Assembly: GCA_032433595.1 (NCBI GenBank)
Contig: JASWJB010000361.1
Span: 1 to 40,209 of the forward strand
Direction of reading: 5' to 3'
Source of the DNA: Conoideocrella luteorostrata
Taxonomy: Eukaryota > Ascomycota > Sordariomycetes > Hypocreales > Clavicipitaceae
DNA: 40,209 bases
In this document: piece after piece, positions 32,148-40,209 of the stretch
Layout: each line of letters starts with the position of its first letter
Numbering within the stretch: the stretch's first letter is position 1
Notes under the pieces: model-generated
The model's input: only the letters and a program-made list of their open reading frames with translations
Databases searched by the model: none
Told to the model about the DNA's origin: nothing
Translations under genes and position numbers: made by a program

Positions 32148-34194
32148 TTAAGTCTTGACATCGGGTTCATCGCGGCCCACGTGTTCCTTAAACTTGAGCA
32201 GCTCAGTAGCAAACTTGACTTCGGCTTTGAGGAAGTCTTGCGCATCCAGTTCATACGTTGACGGGTCGCTGCTGTGCTGCTCAATGTACAGACGGATGGT
32301 GGCGCCGGAGGAGCCAGTGCCAGAGAGACGAACGACAATGCGGCTTCCGGAGGAGAAGCAGGCATACAGACCTTGGTTCGAAGACACAGAGCCATCTAGG
32401 TCGGTGTACGAGAAGTTGCCAGCCTTGGTAACCGTGCGCTCTGGATGATATGTCAGTTAGTGATTTGGGCTGACTGAACCAAAAAATAAAATACAAAAAG
32501 GGGGGGAGGACCGAGAAGGAAGGGGAGAAGAACGGAGCCATGATAAGTACTAACCTCCAATTTTACTCCCCACGAACTTCGGGTCAGCAACCAGACTCTT
32601 CAGCTCACCAACAACCTTGTTGGCGCCCTCGGAGTCGACGTCCTCGTAGTCGTAACGAGTAAAGAATGTACGGCCGTACTGCGTCCAGAAGTCCTTTTGG
32701 ATCTGCTTAATAGATGGTGTGACGCCAGGGTTCTGAACGCCAAGGCCAGCAATAATATTGAGCCAGGCAACAATAGCCCAGAGACCGTCCTTCTCTCGAA
32801 TATGGTCGCTTCCGGTTCCGAAGCTCTCCTCGCCGCAGATGGAGAGCTTCTTGGCGTCGAAGAGAGCGCAGAAGAACTTCCAACCGGTGGGGACTTCGTA
32901 GCAATCCAGCTTCTGTGCCTTGGCAACGAGGTCTACAGCACCGGAGGTGGGCATGGATCGGGCAAGGCCGTTGACGCCGTTCTTCTGGAAGTACGGAATG
33001 AGCTTGGCGTGGTGGGCGATGATGGCGAGAGAGTCACCGGGCGAAACGAAAGCGTTGGCGCCGTAAATCATGTTTCGATCGCCGTCACCATCGGAGGCAG
33101 CTCCGAAGGGGATGTTGTTCTTGTCAACAACTTCGACTAAAGAGTGGGCATAGGTCAGGTTAGGGTCAGGGTGGCCGCCGTTGAAGTCCGGGCTTGACAC
33201 GCAGTTTTGCGTGGCTCCTACCAGGCCAAACTCCTTATCAAAGATTGCCTTTCCATAGGGTCCAGTAACACCGTGCAGGCCGTCGAAAAGCACCTTGAAG
33301 TCAGGGTGGGAGGCGAAGAACTTCTTGATGACGTCAAAGTCAAAGATCTCCTTAAGCATGGCAACATAGTCGGCAGTGCTATCGATGACCTCAACATCGA
33401 GCGAGCCATACGTCTTGGAGCCAACAGTGGTAATGTCAATGTCGGGGATCGAGGCAAGCTTATACGACGTGAGGGTCTTGGAGGTCTCGTAGATCTTGTT
33501 GGTCACGGACTCAGGGGCGGGACCGCCATTTGCCAGATTGTATTTGATGCCGAAGTCATTCTTGGGGCCTGTCACATAAGAAAACGATAGGGAGTTAGCT
33601 AATACTGCGGAAACACATCTTAGATAATTTTATCTAGTTTAATTTGTGCCATACCGCCTGGGTTGTGGCTGGCAGTGAGCAAGATGCCGCCTGTTGCCTT
33701 TCGCAGCCGGATAACATGGCTGGCGGCTGGAGTAGACAGAATACCGTTCTGTCCGATGAGGAGCTTCTTGACACCGTAGGCGGCGCTGATCTTGGCAATC
33801 AGCTGAATCACTTCGGGGTTCCAGTATCGCCCATCGCCGCCGATGACGAGAAAAGAGCCTGGGCAAAAATCCAGTTAGTCATGAAGGAGCTTCAAGGAGT
33901 AGAGGGGCGGTGCATGGTTCATTAAGTGCCATATGACTTAACAGGGTACGGGGCTGATCAAACCTTCAACGCCTTCGGGAATGGACAAGAGAATGCTGGC
34001 AACAAAGGCCTCGCTGTAATGAGACTGCTGGAAAACAGTAACCTTCTTGCGGAGACCAGATCTAGCGACAATTGGCGTTAATGTTGGTGATCCTGAGTTG
34101 CACAGCTGCGGTGGAGCTCTTTCACGCTGTATTTGACTTACGTGCCAGGCTTCTGGTCCTGGAAAGGCTGGAACTTGACGGTCTGAACATCCAT
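32148..34194 (-). CDS. PGM2: Phosphoglucomutase (alpha-D-glucose 1,6-phosphomutase)
   Basis: Interconverts glucose 1-phosphate and glucose 6-phosphate, linking glycolysis with UDP-glucose, glycogen, trehalose and cell-wall synthesis. Five exons, complement(join(32148..32440,32555..33568,33655..33858,33964..34061,34142..34194)); introns of 80, 105, 86 and 114 nt; all phases agree; 553 aa, the normal length. Catalytic phosphoserine S114 lies in LTASHNPGG, the metal-binding loop DGDGDR at about 278-283, the sugar-binding loop GEESFG at about 364-369, and the phosphate-binding loop [13 protein letters not shown] near the C-terminus. Splicing exon 3 to 4 rebuilds [15 protein letters not shown] exactly as in orthologs. 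Two AGGGG stress-response-like words (34319-34323 and 34383-34387 on the plus strand) lie in the first 200 bp upstream. Confidence 0.97.
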
Positions 34195-34883
34195 ATTTGC
34201 TAGTATGTCTGAAGGTTTTTTGGGTTGTGTGAGAGAGAAACAAATTGGCTCAAAATGCTAAATTAGGTGAGAAGATTACAGAAAGGAGACAGCTGCTGTT
34301 GGGAGGCAAATTGGGAGGAGGGGAAGCTTCTTGAGCTAGCTTGAGGTAGTGGGGGTGCTTTTGGGATATCAATCAATCTTGGAGGGGTAGCTTGGATCGA
34401 CGCCGATTTATCGGCACTGTAGTAGGTCTCATAAAAAGTGCTCATGTCTACAGTGCCAACAACAGCGGGACCTACAACCATGCATGCAAGTTGAGCCGTT
34501 CAGGCCAAGATTGTGATTGTTGAAATGGCTGGCCAATCTGCAGCCACGGGACGGAAACGAGCTTCTCAGGGTAACGGTGGCAATTTCCTGTCCATTTGCC
34601 GCGTCTATCTCTGTGACATTATGGTAGTACAAGGTGTAAAAAATTATGGCAATTGTCTCAGTTGAGGCTATTGGACGTTCGAATTCCGGTACATTACGGA
34701 GCAAATAAATAAATCTCACAACACGGTCACGTAGGCGAACAGATCCCACTCAAAGGGGTTCCTCCAGCTCAGGTCTTGCAATCATTGACTTGTTTTCCTT
34801 CTTCAGTTCGTCTAGACATTGGAGACCTAGTCAACCATGCCTCATGCCACTTATGTATCATTACATCATTTCACAGCAGCTCG
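34195..34883. promoter_or_regulatory. Promoter region of phosphoglucomutase
   Basis: 689 bp between PGM2 and the stop of the upstream gene on the same strand. Contains AGGGG words at 34319-34323 and 34383-34387 and a one-mismatch copy of the window's 9-mer (TACGGAGCA at 34695-34703). Stress control through STRE-like sites is known for yeast PGM2; here it is only a suggestion. Confidence 0.4.
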
Positions 34884-35650
34884 CTATGCCTGGCGAAAGA
34901 TGGCATTCCGATAATATCTAGCCTCCTCAATGCTCTCAAGAATATCGTCCCGTGCCAAGTGTCTTCCCTTCTTGACTGGCCTCCGATACATTACCTCACG
35001 AGGACACCATCTCATACCCGCTTCCTTGATGGCGCTGACATCCAAGATACGATGGTGCAAATGCTCAATCACCCTGGCATAAGGCTCCTTTCTCAAGAAC
35101 GCCCTGTCGGCATGCACGCTATTCCCAGCCAGTAGGGCTTTACGCTTCTCCGGTATGAATTTTGTGATGTACTTGTACAGACCATCAGCAGCTTGCTCGG
35201 GAGTCGTCGTTGATGCCAAGACGGCAGCTGTTAGACCAGAATTTGCGTGTGTTCGAGTGCACCATTCGTCCATTTGGTTCAGTCGAGACGCAGGAGAGTG
35301 GACAACGGCATGATATCCTTCTTGGTCTAATATTTGTAGGTTGCCCGTGGTAAGTATGCAGAATATTTCGATAATCTCCTCCGTATCAGGGTTCAGCCCA
35401 GTCATCTATCAGCATCAGGACGTGAGTATAAAGTTTCCTCTCTCCGAAAATGTAGCTTGTACATGGCAAGATAGACGTAAAGGCACCAACTAGTCCTAAT
35501 TACAACCAAGCCTTAAGCTCCTCTGGGATGATATAAATTCACGGATCAAGCCACAGAACGCACCTCGCAATCAATCCAAACAAGGGGATCGTCCGTCGCA
35601 CCTGACTGAGGGGCTATGGTGTCAGACGCCACGGCCGTATGGGTAGCCAT
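34884..35650 (-). CDS. REX2: Oligoribonuclease (3'-5' exoribonuclease, DEDDh), REX2
   Basis: Degrades very short RNA oligonucleotides; in yeast Rex2/Ynt20 acts in mitochondria and in nuclear RNA processing. Two exons, complement(join(34884..35405,35564..35650)); a 158-nt intron with GTGCGT donor and GATAG acceptor; phase 0; 202 aa. The intron splits the first DEDDh motif, so splicing rebuilds WIDCE-MTGL with acidic residues D27 and E29. Other motifs are GNSVHADRAFLRKE, the HHRILDVSAIKE block and the closing HLARDDILESIEEARYYR, which carries the catalytic His/Asp. The N-terminal 20 residues (MATHTAVASDTIAPQSG) are not clearly a mitochondrial presequence. Divergent from the oxidoreductase gene. 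Confidence 0.93.
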
Positions 35651-36746
35651 AACAGGGAGGCGGAATTAGCAGGACGAGAAGTCGAGGGATATGAGATTGG
35701 TGGGCAAAAATTGATATTGTTGCATGGAGCCACGAGAAGCTTTAGTTCCTTACTAGCAAGTTTGGATACGACTGATGTATCAAAGCGATCCACTTTTTGA
35801 AAGTGAAGCTTTGTCATGCAATATCCTCCGTACGGATACATGTAGCCACCACCAACAATAACAACAGCCAGCCAAACACTAATGACATTGATCATCCAGT
35901 GAGGATACGAAATAGTTATCCCACCTGTGTTCAGTGCATACTCGAGAACAAAGTTGACCGACTGCACTGAAGAGACGTCAACTCCAGTGCTTGGGCAGGA
36001 CGGCCCATGAGCAAACGAGCTGTGCAGATAGAACCTCCTGGCGTGGAAAATGAAATAAAAATTGCCATCCTATCTTGTTGGTCCTCCCCCGCATATTCCC
36101 AGGTGAAGAGGCGCGGAGAATGGAGTGGCTACTGAATAAATGTTCGTCCTGGAGGTTTGTCTGATAACTAGTGTCCATAGGCGGCGGGGAGCTTTCCGGC
36201 TCTCGAGTGGCCTGTTAGGGGCTTGCTATTGGATGACTTCAACCTGTAGCCCTGTCGATGGGCAGCTGTCATACCCCAAGACTCCAGACTACAGCGCTGA
36301 AACGTTGCGTGGGGTGCCCCTCTGGTCCATTGATTCTCAATAGCTGCGCCATGATTGGCAGGCGCAAGCACATCTCGTAGCTCTTTCCCCGTTCAGGAAG
36401 TTCCGGTCTTTAAACATCGTCGGTTTGCCCAGCCGGTCAACCGGCACGTCTGTCTTGTTGTTCTACTTCTATTCGTTATGTCCGCTGCTGGAGGTGCCAT
36501 ATTTCACTGTCTAAATAAGTAGTACTCTCTTCCACCTTCTAGGTATCTGTGCTTGTTATCTAGGTTCCCTTATTTGCCATCCTGTGAATTCAGTCCAGCA
36601 CTCGATCGAGAATCTCACAAGTCAACATATCACAGCTCAGACAATTAAGGCATCCCCGCAAGTTCTAAATCTCAGGACGCCCTCCACATCTGATTTCACA
36701 TTCGCATCCTCAAAACTCATCACAATCGTCATTATCAGCTTCCGTC
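35651..36746. promoter_or_regulatory. Divergent promoter region, REX2 / oxidoreductase
   Basis: 1.1 kb between two starts facing away from each other. A hydrophobic minus-strand frame at 35614-35967 overlaps REX2 exon 1 in another frame and is taken as chance. The palindrome TCCGTACGGA at 35827-35836 shares the core of the window's 9-mer. C/T-rich and CA-rich stretches just before 36747 fit a leader of the oxidoreductase gene. Confidence 0.45.
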
Positions 36747-38315
36747 ATGGCTGGTGTCGTCGATCCAGAATTCGCCAATAAGGCGACCAAGTCGCTTGAG
36801 AAACCTGACATGTCCCAAAATCCACCCCGCTTCATCATCATCGGCGCCGGTTCCCGCGGACAAGCATACGCCAACGCCATCGACAAAGTTTGCAACGGGG
36901 TAGTAAGCGCTGTATGTGAGCCATTGAAATTCAAACGGGAGACCTTGGGCCGGAAATACGTTTGGGGCGACGAAGGTCCCCAGGAAGGACAGTCGTTCGC
37001 CAGCTGGACAGAATTTGTTGACTATGAGAAGGCCAGACGTCAACGGGTAGATGCCGGTGAGAAGAATGTCCCTCTGGGCGTGGACGGCGCCTTTGTTTGC
37101 GTTCTTGACGATATGCACAGAGAAGTTGTAATTGCTCTCGCTGGCCTGGACCTTCACATCATGTGCGAGAAGCCGCTTGCTACCAACATGGACGACTGCC
37201 TTGCTATGTACCAGGCTGTGAAGCCCCTCAAAGGTTCCAGAATCTTCTCTATAGGCCATGTCTTGAGATACAGCCCCCACAATCTGATGCTGCGGAAACT
37301 GTTGGTAGACGAGCAAGTCATTGGCGACGTGAACAGTGTTGTGCACACCGAACCTGTTGGCTGGTGGCACTTTGCTCACTCCTTTGTCAGAGGCAACTGG
37401 AGAAACGACAAGACTTCAGCCCCTTCGCTTCTCACCAAGAGCTGTCACGATATCGACCTACTCCTTTGGCTTGTGTCGGCTCCTGCCAAAGCTGGTCAAG
37501 GCGAAGCACATCTGCCGGACTACATCACATCCACTGGCGGGGTGCAGTTCTTCAAGAAGAGCCGTAAGCCCGCAGCCGCTGGCAATGCCACCAACTGTAT
37601 GAAGTGTCCTCTGGGCGACTCGGGCTGCAAGTTCTCGGCCAAGAACATTTACATGGGCGATCGGGTTGGCCTCGCCCGTGGCAACACCAAGTGGCCCATT
37701 GACATCGTCGTGCATGACATTGAAGACTACAAGACCCATGAAGAACGCCTCGATGTTATGGCCAAGGCCCTCAGCGAGGACTGGGATGACTCTACGCCAA
37801 AAGAGGAAGTCAGCAAGCGACAGTGGTACGGCCGTTGTGTGTACGAGACCGACAACAATGTATGCGACGAGCAGTTTGTCACAATCACTTGGCCCGAAAG
37901 TGTGCGTCCAGCCAAGCGTGTTACTTTCCACATGTCCGCACAAACCAAGAGACAATGTGAGCGTGTTAGCCAGTTTTACGGCGAGCATGGCGAAATCTAT
38001 GCCGATTCCAGAAAGATCACTGTGGAGGATTTCAGGACAGGCGAAACCAAGACGTACGAGCCCACCACTACCGATCTTGGACACGGAGGTGGTGACACTG
38101 GCTTGGCGCAACAGTTCGTCCTGGCATGCGACAGGGTCAAAAACCACGGCTGGCCGGGAGAAAAGGCGCAGAACGAATTTGTCGGGTGCACCCTCGAGGA
38201 AGTCATCCGCAGTCATGGACTTGTCTTCGCTGCTGAAGATGCCCGTATTAATAGGAAAGTTGTCGATTGGCAACAGTGGTGGGACGAACACGTTACCAAG
38301 GTTGTTGGTAATTAA
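36747..38315 (+). CDS. Gfo/Idh/MocA-family NAD(P)-dependent oxidoreductase with a Cys cluster
   Basis: Single-exon gene, 522 aa. Rossmann nucleotide-binding motif GAGSRG at residues 33-38 after the strand RFIII; the family EKP motif lies in CEKPLA at 140-145, with K142 the likely catalytic lysine; SCHDIDLLLWL supplies the conserved HD pair. A cysteine cluster C284-x2-C287-x6-C294, followed by KFSAKNIYMGD, is the feature of a subgroup in which these cysteines may bind metal. Such enzymes oxidise or epimerise sugars and inositols; the substrate here cannot be read from sequence. Length is above the usual 340-400 aa because of inserts after residue 55 and around the Cys cluster. Met22 (MSQNPPRF) is an alternative start closer to the fold. 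No signal peptide, so cytosolic. Confidence 0.93.
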   Translation: MAGVVDPEFANKATKSLEKPDMSQNPPRFIIIGAGSRGQAYANAIDKVCNGVVSAVCEPLKFKRETLGRKYVWGDEGPQEGQSFASWTEFVDYEKARRQRVDAGEKNVPLGVDGAFVCVLDDMHREVVIALAGLDLHIMCEKPLATNMDDCLAMYQAVKPLKGSRIFSIGHVLRYSPHNLMLRKLLVDEQVIGDVNSVVHTEPVGWWHFAHSFVRGNWRNDKTSAPSLLTKSCHDIDLLLWLVSAPAKAGQGEAHLPDYITSTGGVQFFKKSRKPAAAGNATNCMKCPLGDSGCKFSAKNIYMGDRVGLARGNTKWPIDIVVHDIEDYKTHEERLDVMAKALSEDWDDSTPKEEVSKRQWYGRCVYETDNNVCDEQFVTITWPESVRPAKRVTFHMSAQTKRQCERVSQFYGEHGEIYADSRKITVEDFRTGETKTYEPTTTDLGHGGGDTGLAQQFVLACDRVKNHGWPGEKAQNEFVGCTLEEVIRSHGLVFAAEDARINRKVVDWQQWWDEHVTKVVGN

Positions 38316-38711
38316 GCGAGGCGCCGCGGCAGGGAGGCGATGTGATGTGATTCTGGACTAACTTGGTGTGGTGTGTCGGAAATGAGTATGAACAAGATTT
38401 TATGGTAATGAATGTAGCGCAAATTATCGCTTTAATAATTGAGGAAATTGCAATAAATATATACAACAGCCGAACTATGAACACACGTCTCTCTGCATGG
38501 AACAATACATGTGCAGATACGATTACTACCCAGCGGCCGTCCTCCCTATGGCCGTGTCCATACAATTCAGCTCTTTTTTGTTGCTCCTGCAAGATAGCCC
38601 TCCCATACGCCGTGCAACAAAGCCCATATATGAACGAAAAGCCTCCAACATCAACTCTTTCACCAGCACCTCTCTTTCGCTCTAAAGCGCAGCCATTGAT
38701 TATGGCAGTAG
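38316..38711. other. Convergent spacer
   Basis: 396 bp between two converging genes, with AT-rich 3' flanks around 38400-38470. No gene supported. Confidence 0.6.
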
Positions 38712-40127
38712 TTAATGCCCGCCCAATTCCGCTCTGTTATGCTCATTCCCCACGGGATGCTGAACAGCCAATTCACTCAGCGGTTGCTGCTGTCCACTCT
38801 CCACCGCCGAAGACGTCACATGCGAACTGGTAGCTCCTTTATAGCCCTCCGCAGCGTACGGACCAGACGTCGTGTGAGGGGGTGAGGAGCTCGTATAACT
38901 GGCAGTGTTGCCTGAGAGATTGTATCCTTGTGGCTGTTGCTGCTGTTGAGGCGGAAAACCGGGATTATAGCTTCCCTGAGGAGAGGACGGACTTGGCTGT
39001 GGATAGGCGCTCAAACGGGGATCGTAAACGCTCTGTGTTTGCGAGTATCCTCCCAGATGATAACCCTGATAATTCTGGGGGACCGCGGGTGACCCTCCAC
39101 CCGGGTGGTGTTGGGGAGGTTGCGTCTGGGACATGTGTGTCGACGGCGCCGCCGGCGAAGAAGTATCCGACTTGCTGGACTTCTTTCTGCGCCGCAGCAG
39201 CAAGAAAGCACCTACTCCGACGAGAGCAAGGGCTGCTACGCCGCCGACTGTGCCTCCTGCTATGGCGCCGACATTGGAGCTGCTGCTGCTGTCACCGGTC
39301 TGGGTGGTGGTGTTTGTGGCAGATGTGCTTGTTTGACTTGTTGACGATGGAAACCTATGCGTCTTAGACCACGCCGGGTCGTAGTCGAGAAGCTTGCCGG
39401 AGCCGGCTGTCGGTGAGCAGTCCAGCGCGGTGTAGGTTCCAGTTCGGACGTTTCCAGACGAGAATGTGAGTGTGTAAGTGTAGCACTCGGGAGAATTGAC
39501 GTTGCTGGAGGGGTAATTGGGGGTTAGCTCTCTAACAATTTTATTATATTCCCCCCCATTTCTTGGTGGGTGGTGTTAGGGAGCAACTGACCAGCATACT
39601 GTGTGGTAATCTGTAAGACTGTTGCATGCTCCGGCCGAGGATGATTGGTAGTTGATGCATTTGGTCTTGACGCGCGAGCAGTCCTTGTTGACTTCGCAGC
39701 AGCCAACGTAGCCGCTTTGAAAGGCGCACGTGTCTGTGCTAGACGACAGACAGACCAGCGAGTCTGATTGGGGGGGCAGCGTTTACTAGTTAGCATTTGC
39801 AATTTTTGGCAGCCATCCTTTGTCGCTTGCAAAAGGAAGGGAGGATAGATGGTGAATTTCGCACGTACTTCCGTTGGATGCGATGAATCCGCACGTCAAT
39901 GGTCCAAGAGTATACCCGTCCAGCCTCGGCTGCAGGTCCATGCGTCCAAAGAGGGCATTGGGCCCGTCAGTTGGCCGGGGCGATTGCCCCTGAGCCATTT
40001 GCGCCTCATGGTCGATGCTGGAACCCGTTTGTCTCGCGGGGGTCCACGATTGTTCGTCCGGAGAGCGCGCTGCCGCTGATGCTGCTGCCGCGATAAAGGC
40101 CAGATGAGTGGCAGAGTTGTGCCTCAT
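38712..40127 (-). CDS. Cysteine-rich single-pass membrane protein (cell-surface sensor-like)
   Basis: Three exons, complement(join(38712..39504,39592..39763,39869..40127)); introns of 87 nt (GTCAGT...CCAG) and 105 nt (GTACGT...TCAG); phases agree; 407 aa. Signal peptide at about 1-20 (MRHNSATHLAFIAAAASAAA). The ectodomain at about 75-190 is cysteine-rich: LTCGFIASNG, DTCAFQSGYVGCCEV, DCSRVKTKC, then PECYTYTLTF and LDCSPTAGSG. A short Ser/Thr stalk (about 196-220) leads to one membrane helix at about 222-247 (NVGAIAGGTVGGVAALALVG) and a basic stop-transfer RRRKK. The cytosolic tail of about 155 residues is rich in Pro, Gln, Ser and Tyr. The layout resembles Wsc/Mid2-type wall sensors and other uncharacterised fungal surface proteins; I cannot assign it to one family. 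Confidence 0.85.
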
Positions 40128-40209
40128 CGCTGTGTAGGACGAGAGTGGGGGAAAGATGGGAATATGAGGTTCTTTTCATGAGTTTGTTGTTATTGTTGAT
40201 GTTGTTGTT
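40128..40209 (-). promoter_or_regulatory. CAA-rich 5' leader of the membrane-protein gene
   Basis: On the minus strand the last 28 bases of the window read as CAA-type triplets (AACAACAACATCAACAATAA), a composition common in unstructured, well-translated fungal leaders. The promoter itself lies beyond the window edge. Confidence 0.4.

Noticed and set aside
35614..35967. 117-codon hydrophobic minus-strand frame upstream of REX2
   Set aside because: It overlaps REX2 exon 1 in a different frame and does not connect to it by splicing in phase; no family resemblance.

Overview
The window looks like nuclear DNA of a filamentous ascomycete, most likely a Sordariomycete of the order Hypocreales. The reasons are short GT-AG introns of 47-132 nt with CTGAC- or CTAAC-like branch sites, gene spacing of 1-2 kb, Kozak-type starts, and the gene families present (CrnA-type nitrate transporter, Atg11, CENP-H, Kre9/KNH GPI protein, PNP/NB-ARC/TPR NLR relic). 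The order is inferred from protein resemblance, not from a database search.

Layout from left to right. 159-1301 (-): cytosolic NAD-dependent methylene-THF dehydrogenase (MTD1 type). 1302-3420: intergenic region carrying two perfect NirA-type boxes and about eight GATA-factor sites. 3421-5053 (+): nitrate/nitrite transporter. 6614-7487 (-): GPI-anchored Kre9/KNH cell-wall protein. 9918-12746: a wrecked NLR locus, with a nucleoside-phosphorylase fragment on the minus strand head-to-head with an NB-ARC/TPR pseudogene on the plus strand. 13060-14097 (-): F-box-like protein. 14860-19223 (-): autophagy scaffold Atg11. 19997-20929 (+): CENP-H kinetochore subunit. 20930-27265: about 6.3 kb with no convincing gene but many copies of a 9-mer (TACGGAGTA or its complement). 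27266-27637 (+): NHP6-type HMG-box protein. 29572-31640 (+): a conserved fungal protein of unknown function split over ten exons. 32148-34194 (-): phosphoglucomutase. 34884-35650 (-): oligoribonuclease REX2. 36747-38315 (+): Gfo/Idh/MocA oxidoreductase with a cysteine cluster. 38712-40127 (-): cysteine-rich single-pass membrane protein.

The genes do not form one pathway or an obvious biosynthetic cluster. Most are ordinary housekeeping or surface genes. The points most worth a second look are the decayed and apparently inverted NLR locus, the intron-dense orphan gene, the nitrate-type promoter, and the over-represented 9-mer confined to gene-free DNA. I found no tRNA, rRNA, CRISPR array or intact transposon. 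Exon coordinates were worked out by hand from splice consensus, reading phase and family resemblance.
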